Part shown: positions 9,716 to 16,916 of the stretch, piece after piece
How the letters are laid out: each line of letters opens with the position of its first letter
How positions within the stretch are numbered: position 1 is the first letter of the stretch
From: Citrobacter braakii
Lineage (GTDB): Bacteria > Pseudomonadota > Gammaproteobacteria > Enterobacterales > Enterobacteriaceae
DNA length: 44,113 nt
NCBI RefSeq assembly: GCF_002075345.1
Contig: NZ_NAEW01000022.1
Location: forward strand, 1 to 44,113
Direction of reading: 5' to 3'
Made by a program: the position numbers and the translations under genes
The notes under the pieces: generated by a model
What the model was told of the DNA's origin: nothing
The model's input: only the letters and a program-made list of their open reading frames with translations
Database searches by the model: none

Positions 9716-10772
9716 GGGGGGCCTCCTGTTGCAGGCGTTTGAGCAGTTCCAGCTCGGCCTGGAAATCGACGTAATGGGGAAGTTTGAGGTGCGAAACAAA
9801 ACCCGCCGCCTCGACGTTATCCGCATGCGCCAGCACGAACTCTTCGTCCTGCGCCGGTCCCGTGACCGATTCATCGTATTCGGCTGCCTGTAGGGCGCGG
9901 TCCACCAGCGCCATCGCCATCGCTTTACGTTCGCTCATGCCGAACACCAGCCCGTAGCCGCGGGTAAAATGGGGGGATTCGTTTTCTGGCGCGACAAAAC
10001 CGTTGACCATTTCACATTCGGTCATCAGCAATTCACCGACGTTCACCGCAAATCCCAGCTCTTCCGGTACGGTTTCCAGTGCCACATAGCCGCTGCGGAT
10101 TTCAGCGGCAAACGGGTGATTGCGCCCGTAGCCGCGTTGGGTGGAGTAGGCCAGCGCCAGCAGATATCCCTCATCGCCGCGCATCAGCTGTTGCAGACGT
10201 GAAGCGCGTGAACAGGGGTAAACCGGTGGCGTGCGGGTAATGTCGTCGGGCGTGGCACCATCATCCTCTTCACGCTTTGCCAGTCCCTGGTTGGCCAGCA
10301 GGGAAAAGACGTGCGGAGAGGCGTCCTGCGCGTCGTCTGCGCTGCGCAGGGGTGGCGTTTCGCCATTGGCCAGCAGGGTAAAATCCAGCAGGCGATGGGT
10401 GTAGTCATAAGTGGGACCTAACAACTGCCCGCCGGGAATATCCTTGTAGACCGCAGAGATTCGGCGCTCAAGGCGCATTTCTGCACTGTTAACCGGCTCG
10501 CTGACCGCCACCTTTGCCAGCGTAGTGCGGTAGGCGCGGAGCAAAAAGATGGCTTCGACGTTATCGCCGCTGGCCTGCTTCAGCGCCAGCGCGGCCAGTT
10601 CGCGGTCGGCGATACCGCCTTCGGTCATCACCCGGTCGACGGCCAGGTTCATCTGTTGTTCGATTTGCGCCACGCTCAGTTCAGCAATGGTCTCATCGCC
10701 CCGGCGTCGGTTTTCCTGCAGGGCGTGGGCGTTGGCTATCGCCTTTTCGCCCCCTTTGACGGCGACGTACAT
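9705..10772 (-). CDS. phnI: PhnI, C-P lyase core complex nucleosidase subunit
   Basis: The 355-residue subunit forms the core complex with PhnG, PhnH and PhnJ. With PhnGHL it transfers methylphosphonate to the 1' carbon of ribose 5-triphosphate, displacing adenine from ATP. I placed the start at [12 protein letters not shown] (ATG at 10772), as in E. coli; the frame extends to 10892 through out-of-frame phnH codons. The stop of phnH and this start share one base (TGATG). Its end overlaps phnJ by 11 bp. Confidence 0.95.
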   Translation of the reverse strand: MYVAVKGGEKAIANAHALQENRRRGDETIAELSVAQIEQQMNLAVDRVMTEGGIADRELAALALKQASGDNVEAIFLLRAYRTTLAKVAVSEPVNSAEMRLERRISAVYKDIPGGQLLGPTYDYTHRLLDFTLLANGETPPLRSADDAQDASPHVFSLLANQGLAKREEDDGATPDDITRTPPVYPCSRASRLQQLMRGDEGYLLALAYSTQRGYGRNHPFAAEIRSGYVALETVPEELGFAVNVGELLMTECEMVNGFVAPENESPHFTRGYGLVFGMSERKAMAMALVDRALQAAEYDESVTGPAQDEEFVLAHADNVEAAGFVSHLKLPHYVDFQAELELLKRLQQEAPRDH

Positions 10773-11356
10773 CAGCACACCTCCACATGGGTAGTTCGCG
10801 GAATAGCCAGCAGGCGTTCGCCGCAGGTGAGGATCAGGTCGACCCCCAGCGGGAAAGGATGCGGGCGTTCGGTGAGTTCGTGAATCAGGCATTCCGGTAG
10901 CTGTGGCGCGATCATGCGCTCTTCAGCGATACCGGCACCGGTCAGACGCAGCATGCGTCCACCGCTTAAGCCAGAGACCTGCACAATCAGCGTGGCGCTG
11001 GTTTCTGGCGCGACGGCGGAACCGGCGGAGAGGGCGTTAAGCTGTTCGCTGCTGATGCGTTCGTCGGCGACGGCAAAGGCCGCCAACTGCGGCTGATCCA
11101 CCAGCGGCGCGTTGGTGTGAAAACGCAGATTCTGCCGGGCGATATCGTTATCCATCGACGGCGCCAGCCAGACTGGCGTGTCGCCATCGACCAGGGTCAG
11201 TAGCACGCTGGTGGTTGCCAGGCCCAGTGGCTGCCAGCCGTGTTTCAGTTGATGCAGGGCGACGATCACGCCCGGCTCACTCATGGCCTTCAGCAGGCGA
11301 CGAAAGCTCTGCTGAGCATCCTGAACAGGTAAATTAAAAGCGGTTTGTAAGGTCAT
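10772..11356 (-). CDS. phnH: PhnH, C-P lyase core complex subunit
   Basis: The 194-residue protein matches E. coli PhnH in length and sequence. PhnH is part of the PhnGHIJ core and is required for formation of the ribose triphosphate phosphonate. No classical catalytic motif is visible, as expected for this family. The start overlaps phnG by 4 bp (ATGA) and the stop shares a base with the phnI start. This spacing suggests matched production of core subunits. Confidence 0.95.
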   Translation of the reverse strand: MTLQTAFNLPVQDAQQSFRRLLKAMSEPGVIVALHQLKHGWQPLGLATTSVLLTLVDGDTPVWLAPSMDNDIARQNLRFHTNAPLVDQPQLAAFAVADERISSEQLNALSAGSAVAPETSATLIVQVSGLSGGRMLRLTGAGIAEERMIAPQLPECLIHELTERPHPFPLGVDLILTCGERLLAIPRTTHVEVC

Positions 11357-11805
11357 GCGTTATCTCCGCGTACCAGCGTGAAGAAGTCGACCCGGCTGGC
11401 GTTGACTTCGGCACGGCGTGCGCTAATCAGCGCATCGCGTTCCGCTTCCAGCGGGGCAATTAAGGTTTCCATTAGGCTCTGGAAATGCGTTTGTTCCTGC
11501 AGCAGCGCGTCAATGACCGCGCACTGCTCGGCGTGTTGTTTGTTGCGTCCCAGCAGGTAGCTGTAGCCCAGCGTGCCGCTCTTCAGGCGTACCACTGCGC
11601 GGGTAAGCGTGGTATCACCGGCAAAGAAGCGGTTGCCGGTGCCGCCCATGCGAGCCTGGAGCTGCATCAGTCCGCTTTCCGGTGCGCGGATAAGTTCATA
11701 GTCTGGCGTCAGTTTGAGCGCGTGGATGCGGGCGTTCAGGGCATCGGCATTGCTGTAAGCCAGCGCGCGCATCCAGCGCTGGCGGGTAGCGGTATCGAAA
11801 TGCAT
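11353..11805 (-). CDS. phnG: PhnG, C-P lyase core complex subunit
   Basis: The 150-residue protein corresponds to E. coli PhnG, which pairs with PhnI in the core complex and takes part in the PhnGHIL nucleosidase reaction. The start codon follows the phnF stop with no gap (TGAATG), and the end overlaps phnH by 4 bp. No signal peptide or membrane segment is visible, so it is cytoplasmic. Confidence 0.95.
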   Translation of the reverse strand: MHFDTATRQRWMRALAYSNADALNARIHALKLTPDYELIRAPESGLMQLQARMGGTGNRFFAGDTTLTRAVVRLKSGTLGYSYLLGRNKQHAEQCAVIDALLQEQTHFQSLMETLIAPLEAERDALISARRAEVNASRVDFFTLVRGDNA

Positions 11806-12531
11806 TCAGTGCTCCATAGTGAATTCGATCATGTCGGCGCGGGTCAGGCTAACGGAGTATTCCGCCGCGTGTTCTTCGCCTTCACGGTGGTTCAGGGTGC
11901 GCACGCACAGCAGCGGCGCCATATTGGGGATTTCCAGCACTTTGCTCTCTTTAGCCTGTGCGCGGCGGGCGCTGATGCGCGTTTGTGTGCGCAGGAGCGT
12001 CAGACCGGACTGTTCGCGCAGGTAGTCGTGCAGTGAGCCGTTGTTAAAGCCCTGCAGCAGCGGCCATAGCGTGAGGTCGGAAAAATAGTGGTCGATCTGG
12101 CACAGTGCGATACCGTTTACCCGACGCAGGGTGCGCAGATGAATCACGTTATCGCCCTCGTTAATGCTGAGCGCATCGGCAATGTGGCTGGAGGCCGGGC
12201 GCAGCACCGCCAGCAGTTTTTCGCTGGTGGGGTGGCTACCCTGGTCCAGCAGGTTCTGGCTAAAGCGCGCCTGGGCATTAAGCGGGTAATCGAATGGGCG
12301 CATCAGCACCAGTACGCCGATGCCCTGGCGACGCTGGACCCAACCACGCTCAACCAACTGGTCAATAGCGCGGCGCAGGGTGTGGCGGTTTACCTCGTAG
12401 CGCGCGGCAAGCTGATGCTCGGCGGGCAGATAGTCACCGCAGCGATAATGATGACGAAGCTCCTGCTCAAGTCTCGCGGCAATTTCCTGATAACGCGTTG
12501 GATAACTGGTCGGATGTGTAGACAAGTGCAT
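11806..12531 (-). CDS. phnF: PhnF, GntR/HutC-family regulator in the phn operon
   Basis: The 241-residue protein has an N-terminal winged helix (about residues 10-75, with LPAEHQLAARYEVNRHTLRRAIDQL) and a C-terminal UTRA effector domain of the HutC subgroup. It is presumed to regulate phosphonate or related genes; in E. coli it is not needed for phosphonate use and its targets are unclear. The chosen ATG matches the E. coli start. GAGG is 11 bases upstream, rather far, and an upstream TTG at 12540 is closer to it. It lies 20 bp after phnE. Confidence 0.92.
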   Translation of the reverse strand: MHLSTHPTSYPTRYQEIAARLEQELRHHYRCGDYLPAEHQLAARYEVNRHTLRRAIDQLVERGWVQRRQGIGVLVLMRPFDYPLNAQARFSQNLLDQGSHPTSEKLLAVLRPASSHIADALSINEGDNVIHLRTLRRVNGIALCQIDHYFSDLTLWPLLQGFNNGSLHDYLREQSGLTLLRTQTRISARRAQAKESKVLEIPNMAPLLCVRTLNHREGEEHAAEYSVSLTRADMIEFTMEH

Positions 12532-12551
12532 AGCAATCAATGCCTCGCTAA

Positions 12552-13331
12552 TCAGATAAAGTGCTTACGCAAACGCTGGGAAAGGAAATCCAGCAGGCTG
12601 ACGGTGACGATGATTAACACCATCAGAGCGCAGGTTTGCTGGAACTGAAAGCCGCGAATCGCCTCCCATAAAGTCACGCCAATACCGCCCGCACCCACCA
12701 TTCCGACCACCGTGGCCGAGCGGACGTTGGATTCAAAGCGATACAGCGAGTAGGAGATAAGCAGCGGCATGACCTGTGGCAGAACGCCGTACAGAATCTC
12801 TTCAATTTTGTTGGCCCCAGTGGCGCGAATGCCTTCTACTGGACCTGGCTCAATGGCTTCTACCGCTTCCGAAAGCAGCTTGGAGAGCACCCCGGTGGTG
12901 TGGATAAACAGTGCCATTACCCCGGCGAACGGACCTAAACCCACGGCGACCACGAACAGCATGGCGAAGACCATTTCATTGATGGCGCGGCAGGCGTCCA
13001 TCAGGCGACGCATCGGCTGGTAAATCCACCACGGTACGAGGTTATCGGCGCACATCAGGCCAAAGGGAATCGACAGCACAACGGCGAGGGCGGTGCCCCA
13101 GACGGCAATTTGCAGGGTGACGGCCATTTCACCGAGATAGTCCTGCCACTGACTGAAGTCTGGCGGAAAGAAGTCGGCGGCGAAGGTCGCCATATTGCCG
13201 GAATCCTGGATCAGCGTGAGCGGAGCCATTTCGGCACCTTTCCACGAGACCACCAGCACGGCGAGAAGAATGGCCCAGCTCAGCAGTGAGAACCAGCTAC
13301 GTTTGGGCGGGGCGACGGTGATGGTTTGCAT
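12552..13331 (-). CDS. phnE: PhnE, phosphonate ABC transporter permease (intact)
   Basis: The 259-residue integral membrane protein is the permease of PhnCDE. It has several hydrophobic helices and the EAA loop motif [20 protein letters not shown]. Start at [13 protein letters not shown], with GGAG six bases upstream. In E. coli K-12, phnE carries an 8-bp duplication that makes it cryptic; here the frame is open throughout, so phosphonate uptake should work. A REP element separates it from phnD. Confidence 0.95.
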   Translation of the reverse strand: MQTITVAPPKRSWFSLLSWAILLAVLVVSWKGAEMAPLTLIQDSGNMATFAADFFPPDFSQWQDYLGEMAVTLQIAVWGTALAVVLSIPFGLMCADNLVPWWIYQPMRRLMDACRAINEMVFAMLFVVAVGLGPFAGVMALFIHTTGVLSKLLSEAVEAIEPGPVEGIRATGANKIEEILYGVLPQVMPLLISYSLYRFESNVRSATVVGMVGAGGIGVTLWEAIRGFQFQQTCALMVLIIVTVSLLDFLSQRLRKHFI

Positions 13332-13348
13332 GTTTAGCTCCGTGCGTA

Positions 13349-13430
13349 GGTTATCGCCGGATGGCAGCGCTTGCGCCTTATCCGGCCTACAGAACATCGT
13401 CTGCCCGGTAAGCGAAACGCCACCGGGCAT
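13349..13430. repeat. REP palindromes between phnD and phnE
   Basis: The 104-bp gap holds an imperfect palindrome, GCCGGATGGCAGCGC to GCGCCTTATCCGGC, followed by a second unit reading TGCCCGGTAAGCG to CGCCACCGGGCA. These are REP-type sequences. Sitting after the binding-protein gene, they may stabilise the upstream phnCD message so that PhnD is made in excess over PhnE, as seen in other ABC operons. Confidence 0.8.
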
Positions 13431-13435
13431 TAGGT

Positions 13436-14452
13436 TTACTGCACCGCTTTAGTCACGCTGGTCATGGCGCCCAGGGCGGCGGTCAAACGGTCAAGGTCGT
13501 CGAGCTGCGCTTTCAGCGCCGAGGTTTTGCTGCTTTTCTCTTCCTCGTTCAACCCTTTGTTGCCCTTCACGCCCTGCATCTCTTTAAACAGCGCCAGTTG
13601 GCGAATCGGTACCAGTTGCAGGTCGCTGGAGGCACGGAACGGTGCCCATCCCAGGCGTTCCAGTACGGTTTTCTGTTCCGGCGTTTTGCCGTAATTCATA
13701 AAGAAGTCGTACACCTTGTCCTTGGTGGTTTCGGAGAGGTTTTTGCGCCAGACGATCGGATCGCCCGGGATCAGCGGTGACTTCCAGATAACCTTCAGCT
13801 CTTTCAGTTTTTCCGGCGCGGAGGTTTTCAGCTTGTCGAGGTTTTCGGTGTTGTTGGTGGCGACATCGACCTGTTTGTTGGCGACGGCCAGCGCGTTGGT
13901 TTCGTGTCCGGCGTTAACGGTGCGTTTGAAGTCGCTGGCGGAGATGTTGTTTTTGGCGAAGACGTAGTAACCGGGGACGAGGAAGCCTGACGTTGAGTTA
14001 GGATCGCCGTTGCCGAATGTCAGATCCTTACGTTTGGCGATCAGATCGTTCAGGTTGTTGATCGGACTGTCTTTGTTAACGATCAACACGCTCCAGTATC
14101 CCGGGGAGCCGTCGGCAGCGACGGTTTGGGCAAACACTTGTCCGTTAGCGCGATCCACCGCTTCCATTGCCGAGAGGTTGCCGTACCAGGCGATATCAAC
14201 TTTGTTAAAACGCATTCCCTGAATGATCCCGGCGTAGTCCGGGGCGAAGAAGGCGTTCACTTTCACGCCCAACGATTTTTCCATGTCCTTCAGGAACGGT
14301 TCCCACTGTGGCTTCAGGTTTTGCTGTGATTCGGTCGAAATAATGCCAAAGTTCAGCGCTTTTTCTTGCTCTTCGGCCTGCGCCGGGCTGAACAAGGTGC
14401 TGATGCTGAACATGCTGGTAAAGGCCAGCGCGGCAACGGTCTTATAGCTCAT
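13436..14452 (-). CDS. phnD: PhnD, periplasmic phosphonate-binding protein
   Basis: The 338-residue substrate-binding protein of PhnCDE has a signal peptide with likely cleavage after SPAQA (residue 26). The mature part has the PhnD family segments [26 protein letters not shown] and [17 protein letters not shown], which line the phosphonate pocket. The gene is 80 bp after phnC, with a small hairpin (14478-14503) between, and is followed by REP palindromes before phnE. Confidence 0.96.
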   Translation of the reverse strand: MSYKTVAALAFTSMFSISTLFSPAQAEEQEKALNFGIISTESQQNLKPQWEPFLKDMEKSLGVKVNAFFAPDYAGIIQGMRFNKVDIAWYGNLSAMEAVDRANGQVFAQTVAADGSPGYWSVLIVNKDSPINNLNDLIAKRKDLTFGNGDPNSTSGFLVPGYYVFAKNNISASDFKRTVNAGHETNALAVANKQVDVATNNTENLDKLKTSAPEKLKELKVIWKSPLIPGDPIVWRKNLSETTKDKVYDFFMNYGKTPEQKTVLERLGWAPFRASSDLQLVPIRQLALFKEMQGVKGNKGLNEEEKSSKTSALKAQLDDLDRLTAALGAMTSVTKAVQ

Positions 14453-14532
14453 GTTGTTTCCTTAATTAGTCTTTGTTCCAGGCTATTTCACTTGCCAGCC
14501 TGGCTGCGCCAATAACGCCTGGTTTTTTAGAA

Positions 14533-15321
14533 CTATGCAGCCTGCGCGTTCTGTTCGACGCGGTTCATGCTGCGGTAGAGATGGTCAAAACGATCGTTAT
14601 CAAAATGCTGGCTGCTGCCATCAAAGAAGACGTTGCCCTGACGAAGCGCGACAATGCGTTCGCAGTAGCGCAGGGCGTAATCCACCTGATGCAGCGTGAC
14701 GACCACGGTGATGCCGTCGGTCTGGTTAATGTCGCGTAGGGTGTCCATCACGATGCGTGCGGATTCCGGGTCCAGCGAGGCTATCGGCTCGTCGGCAAGG
14801 ATCACTTTGGCTTGCTGCATCAGCGCGCGGGCAATCGCCACGCGCTGCTGTTGCCCGCCCGAAAGCGTGGAAACGCGCTGGTATGCAAAGTGCGCCATGC
14901 CAACGCGGGTCAGCGCCTGTAATGCACGCTGTTTCTGTTCCTGGCTAAACCAGCTAAAACAGGTGCGCCAAAACGGCGTGCTGCCGAGTGCGCCAATCAG
15001 GACGTTTTCCAGTACCGTCAGGCGGTTAACCAGATTGAACTGCTGGAAGATGTAGCCGGTGTGGGCGCGGCTTTTGCGGATATCGCGCGCCAGGCGGCCT
15101 TCATGTTGAACGGTGCGACCCAGCAGTTCGACGTGGCTACCCGGGGATTTATCACCGACGATCAAACCGCTTAAATGACGTAAAAGGGTGGATTTGCCAG
15201 AGCCAGATGGCCCAAGCAGAGCCACCATCTCACCGGAACAGATGTTCAGATCAACCGCATTGAGCGCCTGATGTTGATTGAAGGACTTGGAGAGTTTTTC
15301 GACGCGAATAATCGTTTGCAT
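14533..15321 (-). CDS. phnC: PhnC, phosphonate ABC transporter ATP-binding protein
   Basis: The 262-residue ATPase energises phosphonate import with PhnE and PhnD. Walker A is GPSGSGKST (37-45), the signature [16 protein letters not shown] and Walker [13 protein letters not shown]. Start at [13 protein letters not shown] 15321, with GGGAGG seven bases upstream; a longer frame to 15351 has no Shine-Dalgarno support. It is the first gene of the fourteen-gene phn operon, whose PhoB-type promoter lies just upstream. Confidence 0.96.
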   Translation of the reverse strand: MQTIIRVEKLSKSFNQHQALNAVDLNICSGEMVALLGPSGSGKSTLLRHLSGLIVGDKSPGSHVELLGRTVQHEGRLARDIRKSRAHTGYIFQQFNLVNRLTVLENVLIGALGSTPFWRTCFSWFSQEQKQRALQALTRVGMAHFAYQRVSTLSGGQQQRVAIARALMQQAKVILADEPIASLDPESARIVMDTLRDINQTDGITVVVTLHQVDYALRYCERIVALRQGNVFFDGSSQHFDNDRFDHLYRSMNRVEQNAQAA

Positions 15322-15359
15322 GATGCGGCCTCCCTTAAAAAGTGGCCCCATCGTGGCGG

Positions 15360-15427
15360 ATTAATGTGACGTTTTCGTTAAGGGATGGTTACTTGGTGAT
15401 GAAGAGTTGAGCGATTTTTGATGACAG
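15360..15427 (-). promoter_or_regulatory. phn operon promoter region with candidate Pho box
   Basis: On the minus strand, 15427-15421 reads CTGTCAT, the conserved half of a PhoB box, followed by AT-rich sequence. About 22 bp further on, CTTCATC is a weaker match. Further down, CGTCACATTAAT could hold the -10. E. coli phnC is PhoB-activated by phosphate starvation, so a Pho box is expected here. The match is partial and the exact -10 is uncertain. Confidence 0.45.
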
Positions 15428-15428
15428 T

Positions 15429-15449
15429 ACGGGAGGGCTGGCCTCCCGT
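15429..15449 (-). terminator. hairpin after yjdN
   Basis: A perfect 8-bp stem, ACGGGAGG and CCTCCCGT, encloses a 5-base loop just after the yjdN stop. No U-run follows, so it is a weak or Rho-assisted terminator, or an mRNA 3' end. It abuts the candidate Pho box half-site. Confidence 0.5.
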
Positions 15450-15453
15450 TGGA

Positions 15454-15900
15454 TTACTCTGTAGGTTGCTGCTGTTTGACGACGTTGATCATCCACGGTA
15501 CGCCATACCGATCGCTCACTTTACCGAAACCATGAGCCCAGAAGGTTTCCTGCCAGTCCATTTCGATTTTTCCGTTTGCTGCCAGGTTATCAAACCAGCG
15601 TTTGCCTTCGTCGACGTTTTGCGTGTCGAGTACCAGTGTAAAGCCAGAGTAGTGGGCATTTCCGTCGGGGGCGCTATCGCTCATCATGATGTCGCTGCCC
15701 GCAACGCGCAGGTTGGCGTGGGCAATGGCGGTATCGGGGAATTTCATGCCTGAAGGGCAACCCTCTTCGCTGTTCTGCGCCGGTTTGGGCATTTCACCGA
15801 AGTTGATTTTGTAGAGTAGCTCAGCGCCTAATGTTTTTTGGTAGTAGGCGATAGCATCAGCGCAGTTGCCTGCGAAGGAGATATAGGGACTTAACGGCAT
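15454..15900 (-). CDS. yjdN: YjdN (formerly PhnB), VOC/glyoxalase-fold protein
   Basis: The 148-residue protein belongs to the glyoxalase/bleomycin-resistance (VOC) superfamily, 3-demethylubiquinone-methyltransferase-like branch. MPLSPYISFAGNCADAIAYYQ is the typical start, and NVVKQQ marks the C-terminus. It is not required for phosphonate use and its function is unknown. I placed the start at ATG 15900, with GAGGT eight bases upstream; the frame to 16035 runs through a terminator hairpin. A strong terminator upstream separates it from yjdM, so it should have its own promoter or depend on read-through. Confidence 0.92.
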   Translation of the reverse strand: MPLSPYISFAGNCADAIAYYQKTLGAELLYKINFGEMPKPAQNSEEGCPSGMKFPDTAIAHANLRVAGSDIMMSDSAPDGNAHYSGFTLVLDTQNVDEGKRWFDNLAANGKIEMDWQETFWAHGFGKVSDRYGVPWMINVVKQQQPTE

Positions 15901-15948
15901 AATCTTTACCTCAGGTAAAAGAAACCAGTTAAGTGTAGTTATCGTCTG

Positions 15949-15989
15949 CAAAAATAAGCCAGGCGGGAAGTATGAGCTTCCCGCCTGGC
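15949..15989 (-). terminator. Rho-independent terminator of yjdM
   Basis: A perfect 13-bp GC-rich stem, GCCAGGCGGGAAG and CTTCCCGCCTGGC, encloses a 6-base loop. On the minus strand it is followed by TTATTTTT. It lies between yjdM and yjdN and should end most yjdM transcripts. A second, weaker hairpin (GCCTGAT and ATCAGGC, 16007-16033) lies just before it. Confidence 0.88.
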
Positions 15990-16041
15990 AGATGAGCTGG
16001 CGTCGGCCTGATTGACGTATAGCGCCATCAGGCAATTTGCA

Positions 16042-16377
16042 TCAGTTCTTTTTCACAAACTCAGATTTCAGCTTCATTGGGCCAAAGCCATCGATTTTGC
16101 AATCGATGTTGTGGTCGCCTTCAACCAGACGGATGTTCTTCACTTTGGTCCCGATCTTCAACATGGAAGAGCTACCTTTTACCTTCAGGTCTTTCACTAC
16201 GGTAACGCTGTCGCCGTCAGCCAGCAGGTTGCCGTTGGCATCTTTAACGATCAGTTCGTCGCTGTCCTGAGCCGGTTCAGCATCGTTCCATTCGTGAGCG
16301 CATTCCGGGCAGATGAACATGCCGTTATCTTCGTAAGTGTATTCGGAGTTGCATTGTGGGCAGTGTGGTAATGACAT
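16042..16377 (-). CDS. yjdM: YjdM (formerly PhnA), zinc-ribbon protein
   Basis: The 111-residue protein has an N-terminal zinc ribbon (CPQC at about residues 6-9 and CPEC near 26-29) and a C-terminal KOW/SH3-like PhnA domain. Despite its old name it is not a phosphonoacetate hydrolase and is not needed for C-P lyase; its role is unknown. ATG 16377 gives the E. coli start. The longer frame to 16446 overlaps the promoter. Transcripts should stop at the hairpin at 15949-15989. Confidence 0.94.
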   Translation of the reverse strand: MSLPHCPQCNSEYTYEDNGMFICPECAHEWNDAEPAQDSDELIVKDANGNLLADGDSVTVVKDLKVKGSSSMLKIGTKVKNIRLVEGDHNIDCKIDGFGPMKLKSEFVKKN

Positions 16378-16445
16378 GTGGATTTCCTCAAAAGTCAGCA
16401 GGGGCAAATGCGCCCAAAAATGGCAGATTGCCGAAAAAGGCCGCA

Positions 16446-16474
16446 ATTATACATAAAATCCCTGCTTTTGTCGG
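16446..16474 (-). promoter_or_regulatory. sigma-70 promoter of yjdM
   Basis: On the minus strand a consensus -10 TATAAT (16451-16446) follows a 17-bp spacer after CCGACA (16474-16469), which matches TTGACA at four of six positions. It lies about 70 bp before the yjdM ATG with nothing between. Confidence 0.7.
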
Positions 16475-16916
16475 GACTACTGCGTGATTATGCAAAATGA
16501 TCTGCTGTAAAGACCCTTTGCTTTTACCTCAATGAAAGTATGGCGGAATATTTTTTAAGGGAAATTGCTACGCTTAGGTATTTAAGATAAGGTGAGGCGA
16601 AATATCTGATATTCATAGGTAACGTTGCTTACGGATGCCTAAGCCATTGTGATTGAATATCATTGACCCCCTTAATTTTAGTAGGGGGATTACGCGGGTA
16701 TTTTTTAAAACTGAACTACGCTGTTTATCTTTCTTACTTATTACATAAGTGAGAGGCATCCGGCCAGCGGTTATACACCAAATTTATTTTAATAATATCA
16801 GTTGGTTGTTTTGATTTTAATTATTTCTACACGTAATTATAAAAGCCAAAAAATCTATAAATAAAACGATTGGGCTAAATAAAAGTAATGCCATTTGCGT
16901 TAAGGAAGAATTTTCC
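16475..16916. other. AT-rich intergenic region upstream of crfC
   Basis: This gap has no gene I can support. It holds a small hairpin CCCCCT and AGGGGG (16667-16688). At 16827-16836 it has CTACACGTAA, a sigma-S-like extended -10, with TTGTTT 16 bp before the hexamer at 16806-16811, so crfC may start there. AAGGA lies about 11 bases before the crfC ATG. Otherwise I see only AT-rich sequence of the kind bound by nucleoid proteins. Confidence 0.4.

Noticed and set aside
9023-9742. 239-codon frame opposite phnJ
   Set aside because: Antisense shadow of phnJ; no Shine-Dalgarno and no recognisable domain.
9716-9874. N-terminal extension of phnJ
   Set aside because: The added residues are phnI coding sequence in another frame; a GTG with AGGAGG at 9715 gives the family start.
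16667-16688. Terminator or riboswitch upstream of crfC
   Set aside because: A stem of only 6 bp with no U-run and no known aptamer pattern.
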